A DNA stretch of 64,000 nt from CBDESM01 sp965242485 (GTDB lineage Bacteria > Chloroflexota > Dehalococcoidia > Bin125): the NCBI GenBank assembly GCA_965242485.1, contig CBDESM010000003.1, positions 2,046,001 through 2,110,000 of the forward strand. The letters run 5' to 3'. Positions 7,235 to 16,753 of this stretch are shown in pieces. Position 1 is the stretch's first letter. Each line of letters starts with the position of its first letter. The notes under the pieces were generated by a model, which made no database searches, was not told the DNA's origin, and worked only from the letters and a program-made list of their open reading frames with translations. Made by a program: the position numbers and the translations under genes.

Positions 7235-9157
7235 TCAAGCGGTGAGGACGGGGATGTAGCGGTCTACGACCTTGACGGCGTTGGGGGCGATTTCCTTGCA
7301 GATGTCGCAGCGGATGCATTTGGGGTCGTCTATGGTCCACGTTTTGGGCGTATCGGGGGCGTCGGGCTCGGCTTCGCCGTTGTCTTCGGTTGGGGGGGCG
7401 GGCTTTTGGATGATGGCGTTGGTGGGGCAGAGGTCGGCTGCCTCCGTCAGTTCTTCGGCGGTTGGGTTGGTGATGAGGTATTTGGTGAGGGCGGGGGAGA
7501 ATTGGTGGGGGTCGCGGCGGTCGTTGATGTAGGTTTGGACTTCTTCTTGGAAGTAGTTGGTGAGGCCGCGGACGGCGTAGGGGGTGAATTGGCCGTGGAG
7601 GCAGTTGGCGTTTTGGAGGGTTTTGTCGAGGGCTTGGATGCGGTCGAGGTCTTCTGGGCCGCCTTTGCCTTGGGCGATGCGCTGGAGGATTTCGACGAGG
7701 CGCTGGGAGCCGCCGTGGCAGGTGGTGCAGCGGCCGCAGGATTCGTCTTCGCAGAATTCGGAGAAGTAGAGGGCGAGGTCGAGGGCGGAGGCGCGGTCGT
7801 CCCAGAGGATGAGGCCGCCGGAGCCGAGCAGGACGCCGCGTTCGGTGAAGGGGGGGCGTTCGAGGGGGAGGTTGATGTCGGAGGCGGGGAGCATGCCGCC
7901 GAGGGGGCCGCCGGGCTGGATGCCGGCGGGCTGATGTCCGTCGGGCGGGCCGCCGCCGGCTTCGAGCAGGAGGTCGGACATGGGGATGCCGAAGGGGACT
8001 TCGAAGATGCCGGGGCGCTGGATTGCGCCGGAGATGGAGAACATTTTGGTGCCGGGGTCGGATTCGGTGCCGCGCCGGCGGTACCAGGCTGCGCCTTCGC
8101 GGATGATGAGGGGGACGTTGGCGTAGGTTTCGGTGTTGTTGACGTTGGAGGGCCGGCCGAAGACGCCGCGCTGGGCGGGGAAGGGGGGTCGGATTTTGGG
8201 CATGCCGCGGAGGCCTTCGACGGAGGCGATGAGGCCGGTTTCCTCGCCGCAGACGTAGGAGCCGGCGCCGCGGACGATTTCGAGGTCGAAGGCGAAGCCG
8301 GCGCCGAGCACGTTTCCGCCTAGGAGGTTGGCGGCGCGGGCCTGTTCGATGGCGAGCTGCATGCGGGCGATGGCGAGGGGGTATTCGTCGCGGATGTAGA
8401 TGAAGCCCTTGTCGGAGCCGGCGGCCTTGCCGGCGATGGCCATGCCTTCGATGACGAGGTGGGGGTCGGATTCCATGAGGACGCGGTTGACGAATGCGCC
8501 GGGGTCGCCTTCGTCGGCGTTGCAGACGAGGTACTTGCCGGGGCCGGGGGCGCCGAGCAGGAATTTCCATTTGCGCCCGGCGGGGAAGCCGCCGCCGCCG
8601 CGGCCGCCGACGCCGGCGGCTTCGACGAGGTCGCAGATGGCGATGGGTTCCATTTGGAGGGCTCGGTCGAGCGAGGCGTAGGCGCCGACGGCGATGGCTT
8701 CCTGGAGGTCTTCGGGGTCGATCAGGCCCATCCATTGCATGAGGCGGCGGTCCTGCATGGACCAGTAGAACTCGCTGGAGAGGTTTTTGACGGCTTGATC
8801 CGCGGGTTCGCGGGCGCCGATCAGCCAGGGTTGGGCGGCGGCGGGGTCGTCGGAGAGGGCGGCGTCGAGGAAGGCTTCGGCGTCGGCGGGTTGGACGGGG
8901 CCGTAGACGACGGCGCCGCGGCCGGGGGCTTGGAGTTCGACGACGGGCTGGAGCCAAGAGAGGCCGAGGGTGCCGACGCGATGGAGGCGGAGGCCGCGGG
9001 CCGCGGCGGCGGGCTGGAGGGCTTCCCAGAGCAGGTCCGCGCCGGCGGCGATGGAGGAGGTGGAGAGGTCGACGCGGAGCAGGGGGGCTTGGGGTTCGCG
9101 GACGGGCGCGGAGGCTTCGGCGGCGGCTTCGCGGAGCGCTTCGTAGGCCTCGCTCAC
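7235..9157 (-). CDS. nuoF: NADH dehydrogenase subunit F-like diaphorase with fused ferredoxin domain
   Basis: 640 residues, larger than the plain NuoF of about 430. The N-terminal ~150 residues form a thioredoxin-like ferredoxin region. The central part is the FMN/NADH domain (GRGGGGFPAGRKWKF, NADEGDPGAF), followed by the 4Fe-4S site ESCGRCTTCHGG with NANCLHG. The tail carries a short ferredoxin-like segment: LCPTNAI and then CIRCDICKEIAPN. It transfers electrons from NADH through FMN to Fe-S clusters. Start GTG 9157 overlaps the nuoE stop by 4 nt (GTGA). No other complex I subunits are nearby, so the pair may serve a soluble NAD-dependent oxidoreductase such as a hydrogenase or formate dehydrogenase. 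Confidence 0.88.
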   Translation of the reverse strand: MSEAYEALREAAAEASAPVREPQAPLLRVDLSTSSIAAGADLLWEALQPAAAARGLRLHRVGTLGLSWLQPVVELQAPGRGAVVYGPVQPADAEAFLDAALSDDPAAAQPWLIGAREPADQAVKNLSSEFYWSMQDRRLMQWMGLIDPEDLQEAIAVGAYASLDRALQMEPIAICDLVEAAGVGGRGGGGFPAGRKWKFLLGAPGPGKYLVCNADEGDPGAFVNRVLMESDPHLVIEGMAIAGKAAGSDKGFIYIRDEYPLAIARMQLAIEQARAANLLGGNVLGAGFAFDLEIVRGAGSYVCGEETGLIASVEGLRGMPKIRPPFPAQRGVFGRPSNVNNTETYANVPLIIREGAAWYRRRGTESDPGTKMFSISGAIQRPGIFEVPFGIPMSDLLLEAGGGPPDGHQPAGIQPGGPLGGMLPASDINLPLERPPFTERGVLLGSGGLILWDDRASALDLALYFSEFCEDESCGRCTTCHGGSQRLVEILQRIAQGKGGPEDLDRIQALDKTLQNANCLHGQFTPYAVRGLTNYFQEEVQTYINDRRDPHQFSPALTKYLITNPTAEELTEAADLCPTNAIIQKPAPPTEDNGEAEPDAPDTPKTWTIDDPKCIRCDICKEIAPNAVKVVDRYIPVLTA

Positions 9158-9729
9158 GGCGCTTCCCCCGCGTGCTCCCCTGCATGTCCCGCGTGTTCGG
9201 AGCCGTAGACGGCTTCGGCGTTTTGGAAGACGGCGGGGGCGATCTTGATCGGGCGCTCGGGCCAGTCGACGACGGGTTCGCCGTTCTTGACGCGGCGGGC
9301 GAGCTTGACGGTGGCGGTCATGGAGAGGGGGCCGGCGACGCGGCCGTCGACCCAGATCATGGGGGCGCGCTCGCAGGTGCCGTTGCATTGGCCGAGCCAG
9401 AGGCCGTAGCGGTCGCCGGGGCCGTTTTCGCCCATTCTGCAGCCGAGTTCGGCTTCGAGGATGCGCTTGATCTTGTCGCCGCCGAGGACGCGGCAGGAGG
9501 GTCCGGAGCACCAGGTGAGGAGGGTGGCGGGCGGTGGGGAGTGGCGGAATTCGGCGTAGAAGGTGGCGGGGCCGTAGACCTGCGCTTCGGTGACGCGGAG
9601 GCGTTTGGCGATCAGGCGGACGGCTTCGGGGGGGATCCAGCCGAGGGTTTCCTGGGCGAGGTGGAGGGCGGGCAGGATCTGGGCCTGGCCGCGGGGGAGC
9701 TGCTGGAGCAGGCCGGCGAGTCGTTCCAT
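9154..9729 (-). CDS. nuoE: NADH dehydrogenase subunit E-like 2Fe-2S protein
   Basis: 191 residues. It has the helical N-terminus typical of the 24-kDa subunit (AQETLGWIPPEAV) and a thioredoxin-like fold with four Cys cluster ligands, in CSGPSC and QCNGTC. It binds one 2Fe-2S cluster and forms the diaphorase module with the overlapping downstream gene. A short His/Gly/Ala tail (HAGHAGEHAGEAP) extends past the conserved fold. The ATG is preceded at some distance by a ggagg sequence. Confidence 0.9.
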   Translation of the reverse strand: MERLAGLLQQLPRGQAQILPALHLAQETLGWIPPEAVRLIAKRLRVTEAQVYGPATFYAEFRHSPPPATLLTWCSGPSCRVLGGDKIKRILEAELGCRMGENGPGDRYGLWLGQCNGTCERAPMIWVDGRVAGPLSMTATVKLARRVKNGEPVVDWPERPIKIAPAVFQNAEAVYGSEHAGHAGEHAGEAP

Positions 9730-9793
9730 GCGTGGCCTCCGCCGCGCATCGTAGCGCCGCCGCGGGCAAGGGGCGAACGGGGGCGCGGGGCGG

Positions 9794-10198
9794 TCAGCGT
9801 TCGCCGGCGGGTTCGAGGTAGTAGGTGCGGTCGGCGGGGGGTCCGGTGATGTGGTCGATGCGGAGGGAGAGCTGGGCGTGGTCGGCGTTGCGGAGGACGA
9901 CGCGGGGCTGGTTGGCGTGGAAGAGGGCTTCGAGGGCGCCGGGCGGTTCGACGCGGGTGACGCGGACGCCGCAGGCGGCTTCGGCGGGGGCGCAGTCGGC
10001 GCGGGCGCGTTCGGCGCGTCCGGGCCGGAAGGGGTCTGCGCCGGGCGGGAGGTGGACGAGGCCGCGGGCGAGGACGGCGCCGGAGGGGGTGAGGATGGCG
10101 CAGTCGGCGGGACGCGGGTCCTGCCGTTGATCGGGGCGCGCGGGGGGGCGGTCGGCCGGGCGCGCGCGGGGGCGCGGGGGTGCTGCGAGTTCTGCCAT
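9794..10198 (-). CDS. Hypothetical protein
   Basis: 134 residues from ATG 10198; the open frame reaches 10258 but the internal ATG precedes the first coherent segment. The first 35 residues are Pro- and Arg-rich. The rest has alternating hydrophobic residues compatible with a beta-rich domain (PRVVLRNADHAQLSLRIDHI) and three Cys residues. I recognise no family. It lies between nuoE (same strand, 64 nt apart) and the divergent mutS. It could be a spurious frame, but the Asp/His/Leu content of its second half is more protein-like than the shadow frames around it. Confidence 0.45.
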   Translation of the reverse strand: MAELAAPPRPRARPADRPPARPDQRQDPRPADCAILTPSGAVLARGLVHLPPGADPFRPGRAERARADCAPAEAACGVRVTRVEPPGALEALFHANQPRVVLRNADHAQLSLRIDHITGPPADRTYYLEPAGER

Positions 10199-10309
10199 GG
10201 TGACGCCGGTGCCCGCCGCGGTGATTCCGCTGTAGCGCAGATCGGTCGGTTTCGTCAAGCGGGCGGGAGGGGGAACTGCTAACCTGCGGGGACGGATGCG
10301 CGGAAGGGG

Positions 10310-10327
10310 CTACACGGAATCGTGTAG
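10310..10327. promoter_or_regulatory. Perfect 7-bp inverted repeat upstream of mutS
   Basis: CTACACG, a 4-base gap and CGTGTAG form a perfect palindrome 38 nt before the mutS start, between divergent genes. Its right arm overlaps TAGGCT (10325-10330), a hexamer that resembles the -10 boxes seen elsewhere in this window. It may be an operator or a short hairpin in the mutS leader. No regulator is identified. Confidence 0.35.
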
Positions 10328-10365
10328 GCTGAGCAGGGCCCGCGGGGCGCGGGCGGGAGCGGGCG

Positions 10366-13299
10366 ATGGCGACGGCGCTGCGGCGGCAGTATTTGGAGGC
10401 GAAGGCGGAGCATCCGGACGCGATCCTGTTCTTCCGGCTGGGGGATTTCTACGAGACGTTCGACGGGGACGCGGAGATCGTGGCGCGGGAGCTGGGGATC
10501 GCGCTGACCTCGCGGCCGATGGGCGGGGAGGGGCGGGTGCCGCTGGCGGGGGTGCCGGCGGCGCGGGCGGAGCAGCACGTGGCGCGGCTGGTGGAGTCGG
10601 GCCGGCGGGTGGCGATCTGCGAGCAGCTGGAGGAGGCGGGGGCGGGGCGGGGGCTGGTGCGGCGGGGGGTGGTGCGGGTGGTGTCGCCGGGGGCGGCGCT
10701 GGAGGAGGGGCTGCTGGAGGAGGGGCGGCCGAACGCGTGCGCGGCGCTGCTGCCGCAGCGGGCCGGCGGCGGGGGCTGGCGGATCGGCCTGGCGGCGGCG
10801 GACGCGAGCACGGGGGCGTTTTCGGCGCGGGAGCTGCGGGCGGAGGCGGGCGCGGAAGGGGGGCCGGGCGGAGGGCCGCCGCGGGAGCTGTGGGAGCGGG
10901 CGGCGGCGGAGCTGGAGCGGGAGGGGGCGCGGGAGCTGCTGCTGGCGGAGGGGGCGGCGCGGCCGCCGGCGGACCTGCGGCCGGCTTTGCCGCCGGCGCG
11001 GGAGCGGCCGGCGCGGCGGTTCCGGGCGGCGGCGGGGGAGGCGGCGCTGCGGGCGGGCTGGCCGGAGCTGGGCGCGGAGCCGGCGGCGGCGGCGGGCTTC
11101 GAGGGGCGGGAGGCGGCGCTGGGGGCGGCGGGGGCGCTGCTGGAGTATTTGGGCGGGGCGCTGCCGGCGGGGGCGGGGGAGCTGCTGGAGCCGCCGCGGC
11201 TGCGGGAGGCGTCGGGCGAGCTGGGCTGGGACGCGGCGGCGCTGCGGGCGCTGGCGGTGGCGGAGGCGCCGCCGGGGGAGGGGGGTTCGGGGCCGCGGAC
11301 GCTGATCGGGGCGGTCGACCGCTGCCGCACGGCGGCGGGGCGGCGGCGGCTGCGGGCGGACCTGCTGGCGCCGCTGGCGGAGCTGGGGGCGATCGAGGCG
11401 CGGCTGGACCTGGTCGGGGCGCTGGCGGGGGACGCGGGGCTGCGGCGGCGGCTGGGGGAGCGGCTGGCGCTGCTGCCGGATCTGGAGCGGCTGCTGGCGC
11501 GTGCGGCGGCGGGGCTGGCGCGGCCGCCCGAGCTGGCGGCGCTGGCGCGGGGGCTGGCGGAGGCGGACGCGATCGGGCGCGAGCTGGCGGGCGGCGGCGG
11601 GGAGCCGGACGGGGCCGCGGGCGGAGCGGCCGGCGGAGCGGAAGGGGGAGGGCGCGCGGGGGCCTGGGCGCGGGCCTTCGGGGAGGAGCCGGACGGGGCG
11701 CGGGCGGGCGCGGGGGCGGCGGCGCTGCGGGGGCTGGCGGCGCGGCTCTCGCCGGCGCCGGCGATCGCGCTGGAGGCGGCGGCGGCGCTGGAGGAGCAGC
11801 CGGCGGCGGAGTTCGGCGGGGGGGTGCTGCGGGCGGGGGCGGACGCGGAGGCGGACGCGGCGCGGGCGCGGGCGCGGGCGGCGTCGGCGCGGGTGGAGGC
11901 GGCGGAGGAAGAGCTGCGGGCGGAGAGCGGGCTGGCGGGGCTGCGGGCGGGGCGGCACCGGACGCTGGGCTGGTATCTGGAGGCGGCGAGCGGGGAGCTG
12001 TCGCGGGCGGGGGGGGCGCCGGAGGGCTGGCGGCCGCTGCAGTCGCTGCGCTCGGCGCGGCGCTTCACGGAGCCGCGGCTGGCCGAGGCGGGGGCGGCGG
12101 CGGACGCGGCCGGCGAGGAGCTGGCGGCGGCGGAGCGGCGGGGGGCGGAGCGGCTGCGGGCGGGGCTGGCGGCGGCGGCGGGGGAGATCCGGGCGCGGGC
12201 GCGGGCGGCGGCGCGGCTGGACGCGGCCCGCTCGCTGGCGGAGGTGGCGGCGGAGCGGGGCTGGACGCGGCCGCTGGTGGACGATTCGGGGCGGCTGGAG
12301 ATCCGCGGCGGGCGGCATCCGATCGTGGAGGCGGGGCTGCCGCCGGGCGGGTTCGCGCCGAACGACGCGGAGCTGGACGCGCGCGGGGAGGGGGCGCCGC
12401 AGCTGCTGCTGGTGACGGGGCCGAACATGGCGGGCAAGAGCACCTACCTGCGGCAGGCGGCGCTGATCGCGGCGCTGGCGCAGGCGGGCTCGTTCGTGCC
12501 GGCGGAGTCGGCCCGGATCGGGCTGGTGGACCGGATCTACGCGCGGGTGGGGGCGCACGACGATCTGGCGGCGGGGCGGAGCACGTTCCTGGTCGAGATG
12601 CTGGAGACGGCGCGGCTGCTGCGGGGGGCGGGGCCGCGCTCGCTGGTGCTGCTGGACGAGATCGGGCGGGGCACGGGGACCTGGGACGGGCTGGCGATCG
12701 CGCGGGCGGTGGCGGAGGCGCTGGCCGGGATCGGGCCGGGCGGGGAGGGCGGCGCTGATCGCGGGGGCGATCCCGGCGACGCGATCGGCGGCGATCCGGA
12801 TGGCGGGGCGGAGGCGCGGCCGCGGACGTTGTTCGCGACGCATTTCCTGGAGCTGACGGAGCTGGCGGCGGGTGCGCCGCGGGTGGCGAACGCGGCGGTG
12901 CGGGCGGAGGAGGACGGGCGCGGGGGGATGCGCTTCCTGCACAAGGTGGAGCCGGGCGCGGCGGATCGGTCGTACGGGGTGCAGGTGGCGGCGGCGGCGG
13001 GGCTGCCGGCGGCGGTGACGGCGCGGGCGGCGGAGCTGCTGGCGGAGCTGGAGGGGGCGCGGGCGGCGGCCGGGCCGGCGGCGGAGCCGGACGGGTGCCT
13101 GCCGGCCTGCGCGGGGCCGCATCCGCTGGCGGCGGAGCTGGCGCGGATGGACGTGGACGGGGTCAGCCCGATCGAGGCGATCAACGCGCTCTACGCGCTG
13201 CGGGAGCGGGCGCTGCGGGAGCTGGCGGGCGGGGAAGGGGCTGGCGGGCGGGTGATCGAGGGCACTTTCGAGCGCGGCGGGGCGGCGCGGGCGGGGTAG
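10366..13299 (+). CDS. mutS: DNA mismatch repair protein MutS
   Basis: 977 residues, about 100 longer than typical MutS. The mismatch-reading motif is present as FYE at residues 28-30 (GDFYETF). The ATPase domain has Walker A TGPNMAGKST at about 684-693, Walker B LVLLDEIGRGT at about 761-771, and the expected LFATHFLELTEL. Extra length comes from Gly/Ala/Glu-rich linkers near residues 410-440 and an approximately 30-residue Gly/Asp-rich insertion just before the LFATH segment. The gene recognises mispairs and starts repair; no mutL is in the window. Codon use is almost exclusively G- or C-ending, and the product is very Ala- and Arg-rich. It is convergent with the SNF2 helicase gene. Confidence 0.95.
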   Translation: MATALRRQYLEAKAEHPDAILFFRLGDFYETFDGDAEIVARELGIALTSRPMGGEGRVPLAGVPAARAEQHVARLVESGRRVAICEQLEEAGAGRGLVRRGVVRVVSPGAALEEGLLEEGRPNACAALLPQRAGGGGWRIGLAAADASTGAFSARELRAEAGAEGGPGGGPPRELWERAAAELEREGARELLLAEGAARPPADLRPALPPARERPARRFRAAAGEAALRAGWPELGAEPAAAAGFEGREAALGAAGALLEYLGGALPAGAGELLEPPRLREASGELGWDAAALRALAVAEAPPGEGGSGPRTLIGAVDRCRTAAGRRRLRADLLAPLAELGAIEARLDLVGALAGDAGLRRRLGERLALLPDLERLLARAAAGLARPPELAALARGLAEADAIGRELAGGGGEPDGAAGGAAGGAEGGGRAGAWARAFGEEPDGARAGAGAAALRGLAARLSPAPAIALEAAAALEEQPAAEFGGGVLRAGADAEADAARARARAASARVEAAEEELRAESGLAGLRAGRHRTLGWYLEAASGELSRAGGAPEGWRPLQSLRSARRFTEPRLAEAGAAADAAGEELAAAERRGAERLRAGLAAAAGEIRARARAAARLDAARSLAEVAAERGWTRPLVDDSGRLEIRGGRHPIVEAGLPPGGFAPNDAELDARGEGAPQLLLVTGPNMAGKSTYLRQAALIAALAQAGSFVPAESARIGLVDRIYARVGAHDDLAAGRSTFLVEMLETARLLRGAGPRSLVLLDEIGRGTGTWDGLAIARAVAEALAGIGPGGEGGADRGGDPGDAIGGDPDGGAEARPRTLFATHFLELTELAAGAPRVANAAVRAEEDGRGGMRFLHKVEPGAADRSYGVQVAAAAGLPAAVTARAAELLAELEGARAAAGPAAEPDGCLPACAGPHPLAAELARMDVDGVSPIEAINALYALRERALRELAGGEGAGGRVIEGTFERGGAARAG

Positions 13300-13535
13300 G
13301 GGCGGGCGATTTCGCCGTCGGCTGCTGCCTGCCTTGCGGCTGCGGCGGCCGCGCGCGGCGCCGCGGCATTTCTTGCACGATCCGCGCCGGCGGCTGGCGC
13401 GGCGCCTGCGCGGGCAAGGGTTGCGGTCGGCCAGCGCGCGTTTCCGCGCGCGTCGGGATTTGGAGGACGGCCGGCGCGTCGCGCGCGGTCGCGAGGGGGG
13501 GGGGGGGCGGGAAGATTTTCAGCCGCGAAGGCCGG
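13300..13535. other. Convergent intergenic region with a 13-G run
   Basis: The 236-bp space between the ends of mutS and the helicase gene holds no convincing gene. It contains several GC-only inverted segments near 13335-13415 that could act as a bidirectional stop, but no U-rich tail. A run of 13 G lies at 13495-13507. The run is a likely site of sequencing or replication slippage and could form a G-quadruplex. Confidence 0.5.
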
Positions 13536-16500
13536 TCAGGCGGGGGTGAAGACGGCGGCGGCGATCAGTTCGATGTCGGCGGTCGGCTCGGGGGCGGTCC
13601 CGAGGTCGGAGAGCTTGTCGCCGAGCTCGGCGCGGAGGTTGCGGAGGCGGGTTTCGTTCATGCGCTTGATTCGGGGATCCGAGGCGCCGGCGGCGCGGAG
13701 GCGGGCGGAGTCGATCTTGACGGCGTAGGTGCGGTTGAGCGTTTGGCGCTGCTGCGCGGCGCGGGCGTTGCGGGTGTCCCGCTGGTCTTCGAGGATCGCG
13801 AGCCGCCGCTGTTCGGCGCGGAGCGGAGCGGCCTCGAGCGCCGCGGCGAGCGCTTGTTCGGGGATGATCGGCGCGCCGGCCACCGCCTCGGCCGAGGGCA
13901 GGAAGCCCATGAGCTGCTCGGCGAGATCGCGGGGCAGTTCGCGCGGGCGGTCGGCGATGTCGACGGCGATGGGGACGATGCGCAGTTCGGGCGCGCCGGC
14001 GGCGACGCCGTCGCGGACGGCGAGGCGGAAGACGGCGAGGAGGACGCCCCAGCCGGCGAAGCGTTCGAGCAGCCGGCCGCGATGCTCCGCGGGGATGCGG
14101 AAGGCGCACATGCGCCCGAGCCAGCCGGCGTCGGGGACTTGGCGGAGCAGCTCGACGGCGGCGCGGATGACGGGGTGCGCGATGTGGATGAAGGGGACGG
14201 CGCCGCGCTGCGCGGCGAAGGCGCGGTCGAAGGTGATCTCGACGGGGCCGCCGGCGGCGAGCTTGGCGAAGAGGCGCCCGGCGTCATCATCATCGAGCCG
14301 TTCGTTGGCCATGATCTTGCGGGCGGCCTCGACGGCGGGCCGGGCGAGCCGGAGCCGGCGGGCGGAGGGGTGGCGGGACGGTTCCAAGCGCGATTCGGGA
14401 CGCGCGCCGGGGCGGCTGGTTTCGGCGATCCAGCGGCGCGCGACGGCTTCGGCTTCGGCGGCGGAGACGTAGCGGCCGGCGCGTTCGGCGGATTCGATTT
14501 CGGCCTGCAGGAGGGCGCCGTGGCCCATCAGCTGGGCGGCGCTGGAGGCCAGGCGGTCGAGGTGGCCGCGTTGCTGCTGAATCTGGAGGATGCGATCGTC
14601 GGCGCGGCGCTGCCGTTCAGCGGGGGTCAGGTCCGGCGCGAAGATGTCGGCTTGGAGTTCGGGGATGGCCTGGCGGAAGATCGGTTCGAGTTCGCCGATT
14701 GATTCTTCGAAGACGTTGATGCGCTGGTAGAGGCGGTCGAGGATGCGGCTGTCGATCGTGTCGGAGACGTTGAAGGAGGCGACGGCGACGGCGGGGGACT
14801 CCTGGCCGAAGCGGTCGATGCGGCCGATGCGCTGTTCGACGCGCATGGGGTTCCAGGGTAGGTCGTAGTTGATGATCGCGTCGCAGAACTGGAGGTCGAC
14901 GCCTTCGGCGGCGACTTCGGTGCTGAGCAGGACGCGCTGGTCTTCGTCGTCGCGGAAGCGCTCGATCAGGGCCGGGCGGTCGGCGACGGGGACGGCGCCG
15001 GAGACGGAGGAGAAGCCGATGCCTTCATGTTCGAGGCGCTCTTCGAGGTAGGAGAGGGTGCCGCGGAAGGTGGTGAAGACGAGCATTTTGCGTGAAGAGT
15101 TCGTCTCGAGCAGGTGGCGGATCATCTTGATCAGGGCGTCCATTTTGCCGTCGGAGTCCGGCAGGTCATCCGCGGCGGCGCGCACCGCTTCGGCGGCCGC
15201 CTCCAGCTCCGCGTCGTTGCTAGGGCGGGCCCGGGCGACGCGGTCGCGGATGGAAGAATCTTCGCCTTCGTAGCCGAGGGCGTCTTCGGCGCCGGTCTCG
15301 TCTTCATGGAGGAGCGCATCGAGCACGTCGCGGGCGGCGCGGAGGCAGCTGGCGGCGATGCGCTCGCGGGTGATCACGGCGAAGCTGGGAGCGAGGTTGC
15401 CGGGGCGGGCGCCTTCGCGCAGCTTGAGGTAGTCGGTCAGGGCGTTGTAGAAGGCTTGCTCGCGCTCATCCAGCTGGACGTTTTCAACCAAGGGCCGCCG
15501 CTGGGGCGGGTTCGGTTGAACTTCGCGCTTGCGCGAGCGGGAGTAGTAGGGGGACAGCGTATGCGCGTCGTGAAGCACTCGGCGCAGCTCCATGATGCGC
15601 TCCGGTCCGAGCGGCTCGGAGCGGCGGGAGAGTCGATTCAGCCAATGACTGAACATCGGGTTGTCGCGCAGGGCGGCGCCGGCCGGGGTCTCGGCCGCCT
15701 CGCGCATGCAAGCAGCGACGCGGGCGGGGTCCGCGACGAGCCGCGACAGTTCTTCGAGGGCCGAGTTGATGCCTCGGTTCGGTTCGAGGAACTCATCGAG
15801 CTCGGCCGGGTTCATTGGGCTGAAGATGGAAGGTTCAAGCAATCGGAGCAGCGTCAAGAGGTCGTCGCGATCCGTCTGCAGCGGCGTGGCCGAGAGGAGC
15901 AGCACATGATCGGACGATTCGCTCAGGGTGCGTCCGACCCGCGAGGTCCTGGTCGGCGCGTTCCGCATGTGATGGGCCTCGTCGAAGATGACGAGGTCGA
16001 ACGTGATTCCCGATTCCTCAATGGCGCGCCGGACGTCGCCCCGGGAACCAGCCCGCGCTTCGTCTTCGCCGCGGCGGATCGACTCGAACGAGACGATCGC
16101 ACGCAGCGCCGGTTCGACGCCGTCGCGCTGCATCCGCTTCAACTGTTCTTCGAGTTCGGCGCCGCGCAGCAGGTCGAACTTGAGGTCGAAGCGATGGGAG
16201 AGCTCGTCGCGCCACTTGGAGCGGAGGTTGGCGGGGCAGACGACTAGGACGCGGTCCATGCGGCCGCGGGCCATCAGCTCGCGCAGGACGAGGGCGGCTT
16301 CGATGGTCTTGCCGAGCCCGACTTCGTCGGCGATCAGCAGGCCGTGGCGGGCGTGCTGGACGAACTGCAGCGCGGGGATGAACTGGTACGGGTGGAACTC
16401 GGTGCGGGACCAGCCCATCGAGAGGAGCACGTTGGTGAACGGATCGACGAGCTTGACGAGGCCGATATGCGCGAGGAAGTCGTCGCGGCCCACCCACGCG

Positions 16501-16694
16501 GGCGCCGCCGCCGCCTCGAACGGTTCGAGATCTTGTTCGGGCGCGAAGCCGCGGCCCGGCTGCGGCTGCACCCATTGGATGTCGTACTGCGGGCCGCTGC
16601 CGTGGTCGATGGGCCCGTTCATGACGATGCCGCGGGAGCGCGGTGAGCCGCGACGGCGGACCTCGTCACCTCGCTTGAATTTCGACGATTCCAT
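13536..16694 (-). CDS. SNF2-family DEAD/DEAH-box helicase, DrmD-like
   Basis: 1052 residues from ATG 16694, preceded by gggagagca; an in-frame TTG overlapping the methyltransferase stop exists but is less likely. An N-terminal beta-rich region (KFKRGDEVRRRGSPRSRG) precedes the SNF2 core: ADEVGLGKTIEAALVL (Walker A, about residues 127-142), DEAHHMRN (motif II), LLSATPLQ (motif III), STEVAAEGVDLQFCD and RIGRIDRFGQ (motifs V and VI). The long C-terminal third resembles that of DISARM DrmD or RapA-like translocases. It lies 59 nt after a DNA methyltransferase gene on the same strand. It probably moves on DNA as part of a defence or modification system. Its middle part lacks the local G skew. Confidence 0.85.
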   Translation of the reverse strand: MESSKFKRGDEVRRRGSPRSRGIVMNGPIDHGSGPQYDIQWVQPQPGRGFAPEQDLEPFEAAAAPAWVGRDDFLAHIGLVKLVDPFTNVLLSMGWSRTEFHPYQFIPALQFVQHARHGLLIADEVGLGKTIEAALVLRELMARGRMDRVLVVCPANLRSKWRDELSHRFDLKFDLLRGAELEEQLKRMQRDGVEPALRAIVSFESIRRGEDEARAGSRGDVRRAIEESGITFDLVIFDEAHHMRNAPTRTSRVGRTLSESSDHVLLLSATPLQTDRDDLLTLLRLLEPSIFSPMNPAELDEFLEPNRGINSALEELSRLVADPARVAACMREAAETPAGAALRDNPMFSHWLNRLSRRSEPLGPERIMELRRVLHDAHTLSPYYSRSRKREVQPNPPQRRPLVENVQLDEREQAFYNALTDYLKLREGARPGNLAPSFAVITRERIAASCLRAARDVLDALLHEDETGAEDALGYEGEDSSIRDRVARARPSNDAELEAAAEAVRAAADDLPDSDGKMDALIKMIRHLLETNSSRKMLVFTTFRGTLSYLEERLEHEGIGFSSVSGAVPVADRPALIERFRDDEDQRVLLSTEVAAEGVDLQFCDAIINYDLPWNPMRVEQRIGRIDRFGQESPAVAVASFNVSDTIDSRILDRLYQRINVFEESIGELEPIFRQAIPELQADIFAPDLTPAERQRRADDRILQIQQQRGHLDRLASSAAQLMGHGALLQAEIESAERAGRYVSAAEAEAVARRWIAETSRPGARPESRLEPSRHPSARRLRLARPAVEAARKIMANERLDDDDAGRLFAKLAAGGPVEITFDRAFAAQRGAVPFIHIAHPVIRAAVELLRQVPDAGWLGRMCAFRIPAEHRGRLLERFAGWGVLLAVFRLAVRDGVAAGAPELRIVPIAVDIADRPRELPRDLAEQLMGFLPSAEAVAGAPIIPEQALAAALEAAPLRAEQRRLAILEDQRDTRNARAAQQRQTLNRTYAVKIDSARLRAAGASDPRIKRMNETRLRNLRAELGDKLSDLGTAPEPTADIELIAAAVFTPA

Positions 16695-16753
16695 TATCTG
16701 CTCTCCCGGGTGTTCACTGCGATAGTTTACTTGCGCGCTGAATCGCGTTCTAC

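Noticed and set aside
13495..13507. The 13-G run as a functional element
   Set aside because: It lies between convergent gene ends and may be a sequencing or slippage product; no conserved context is visible.
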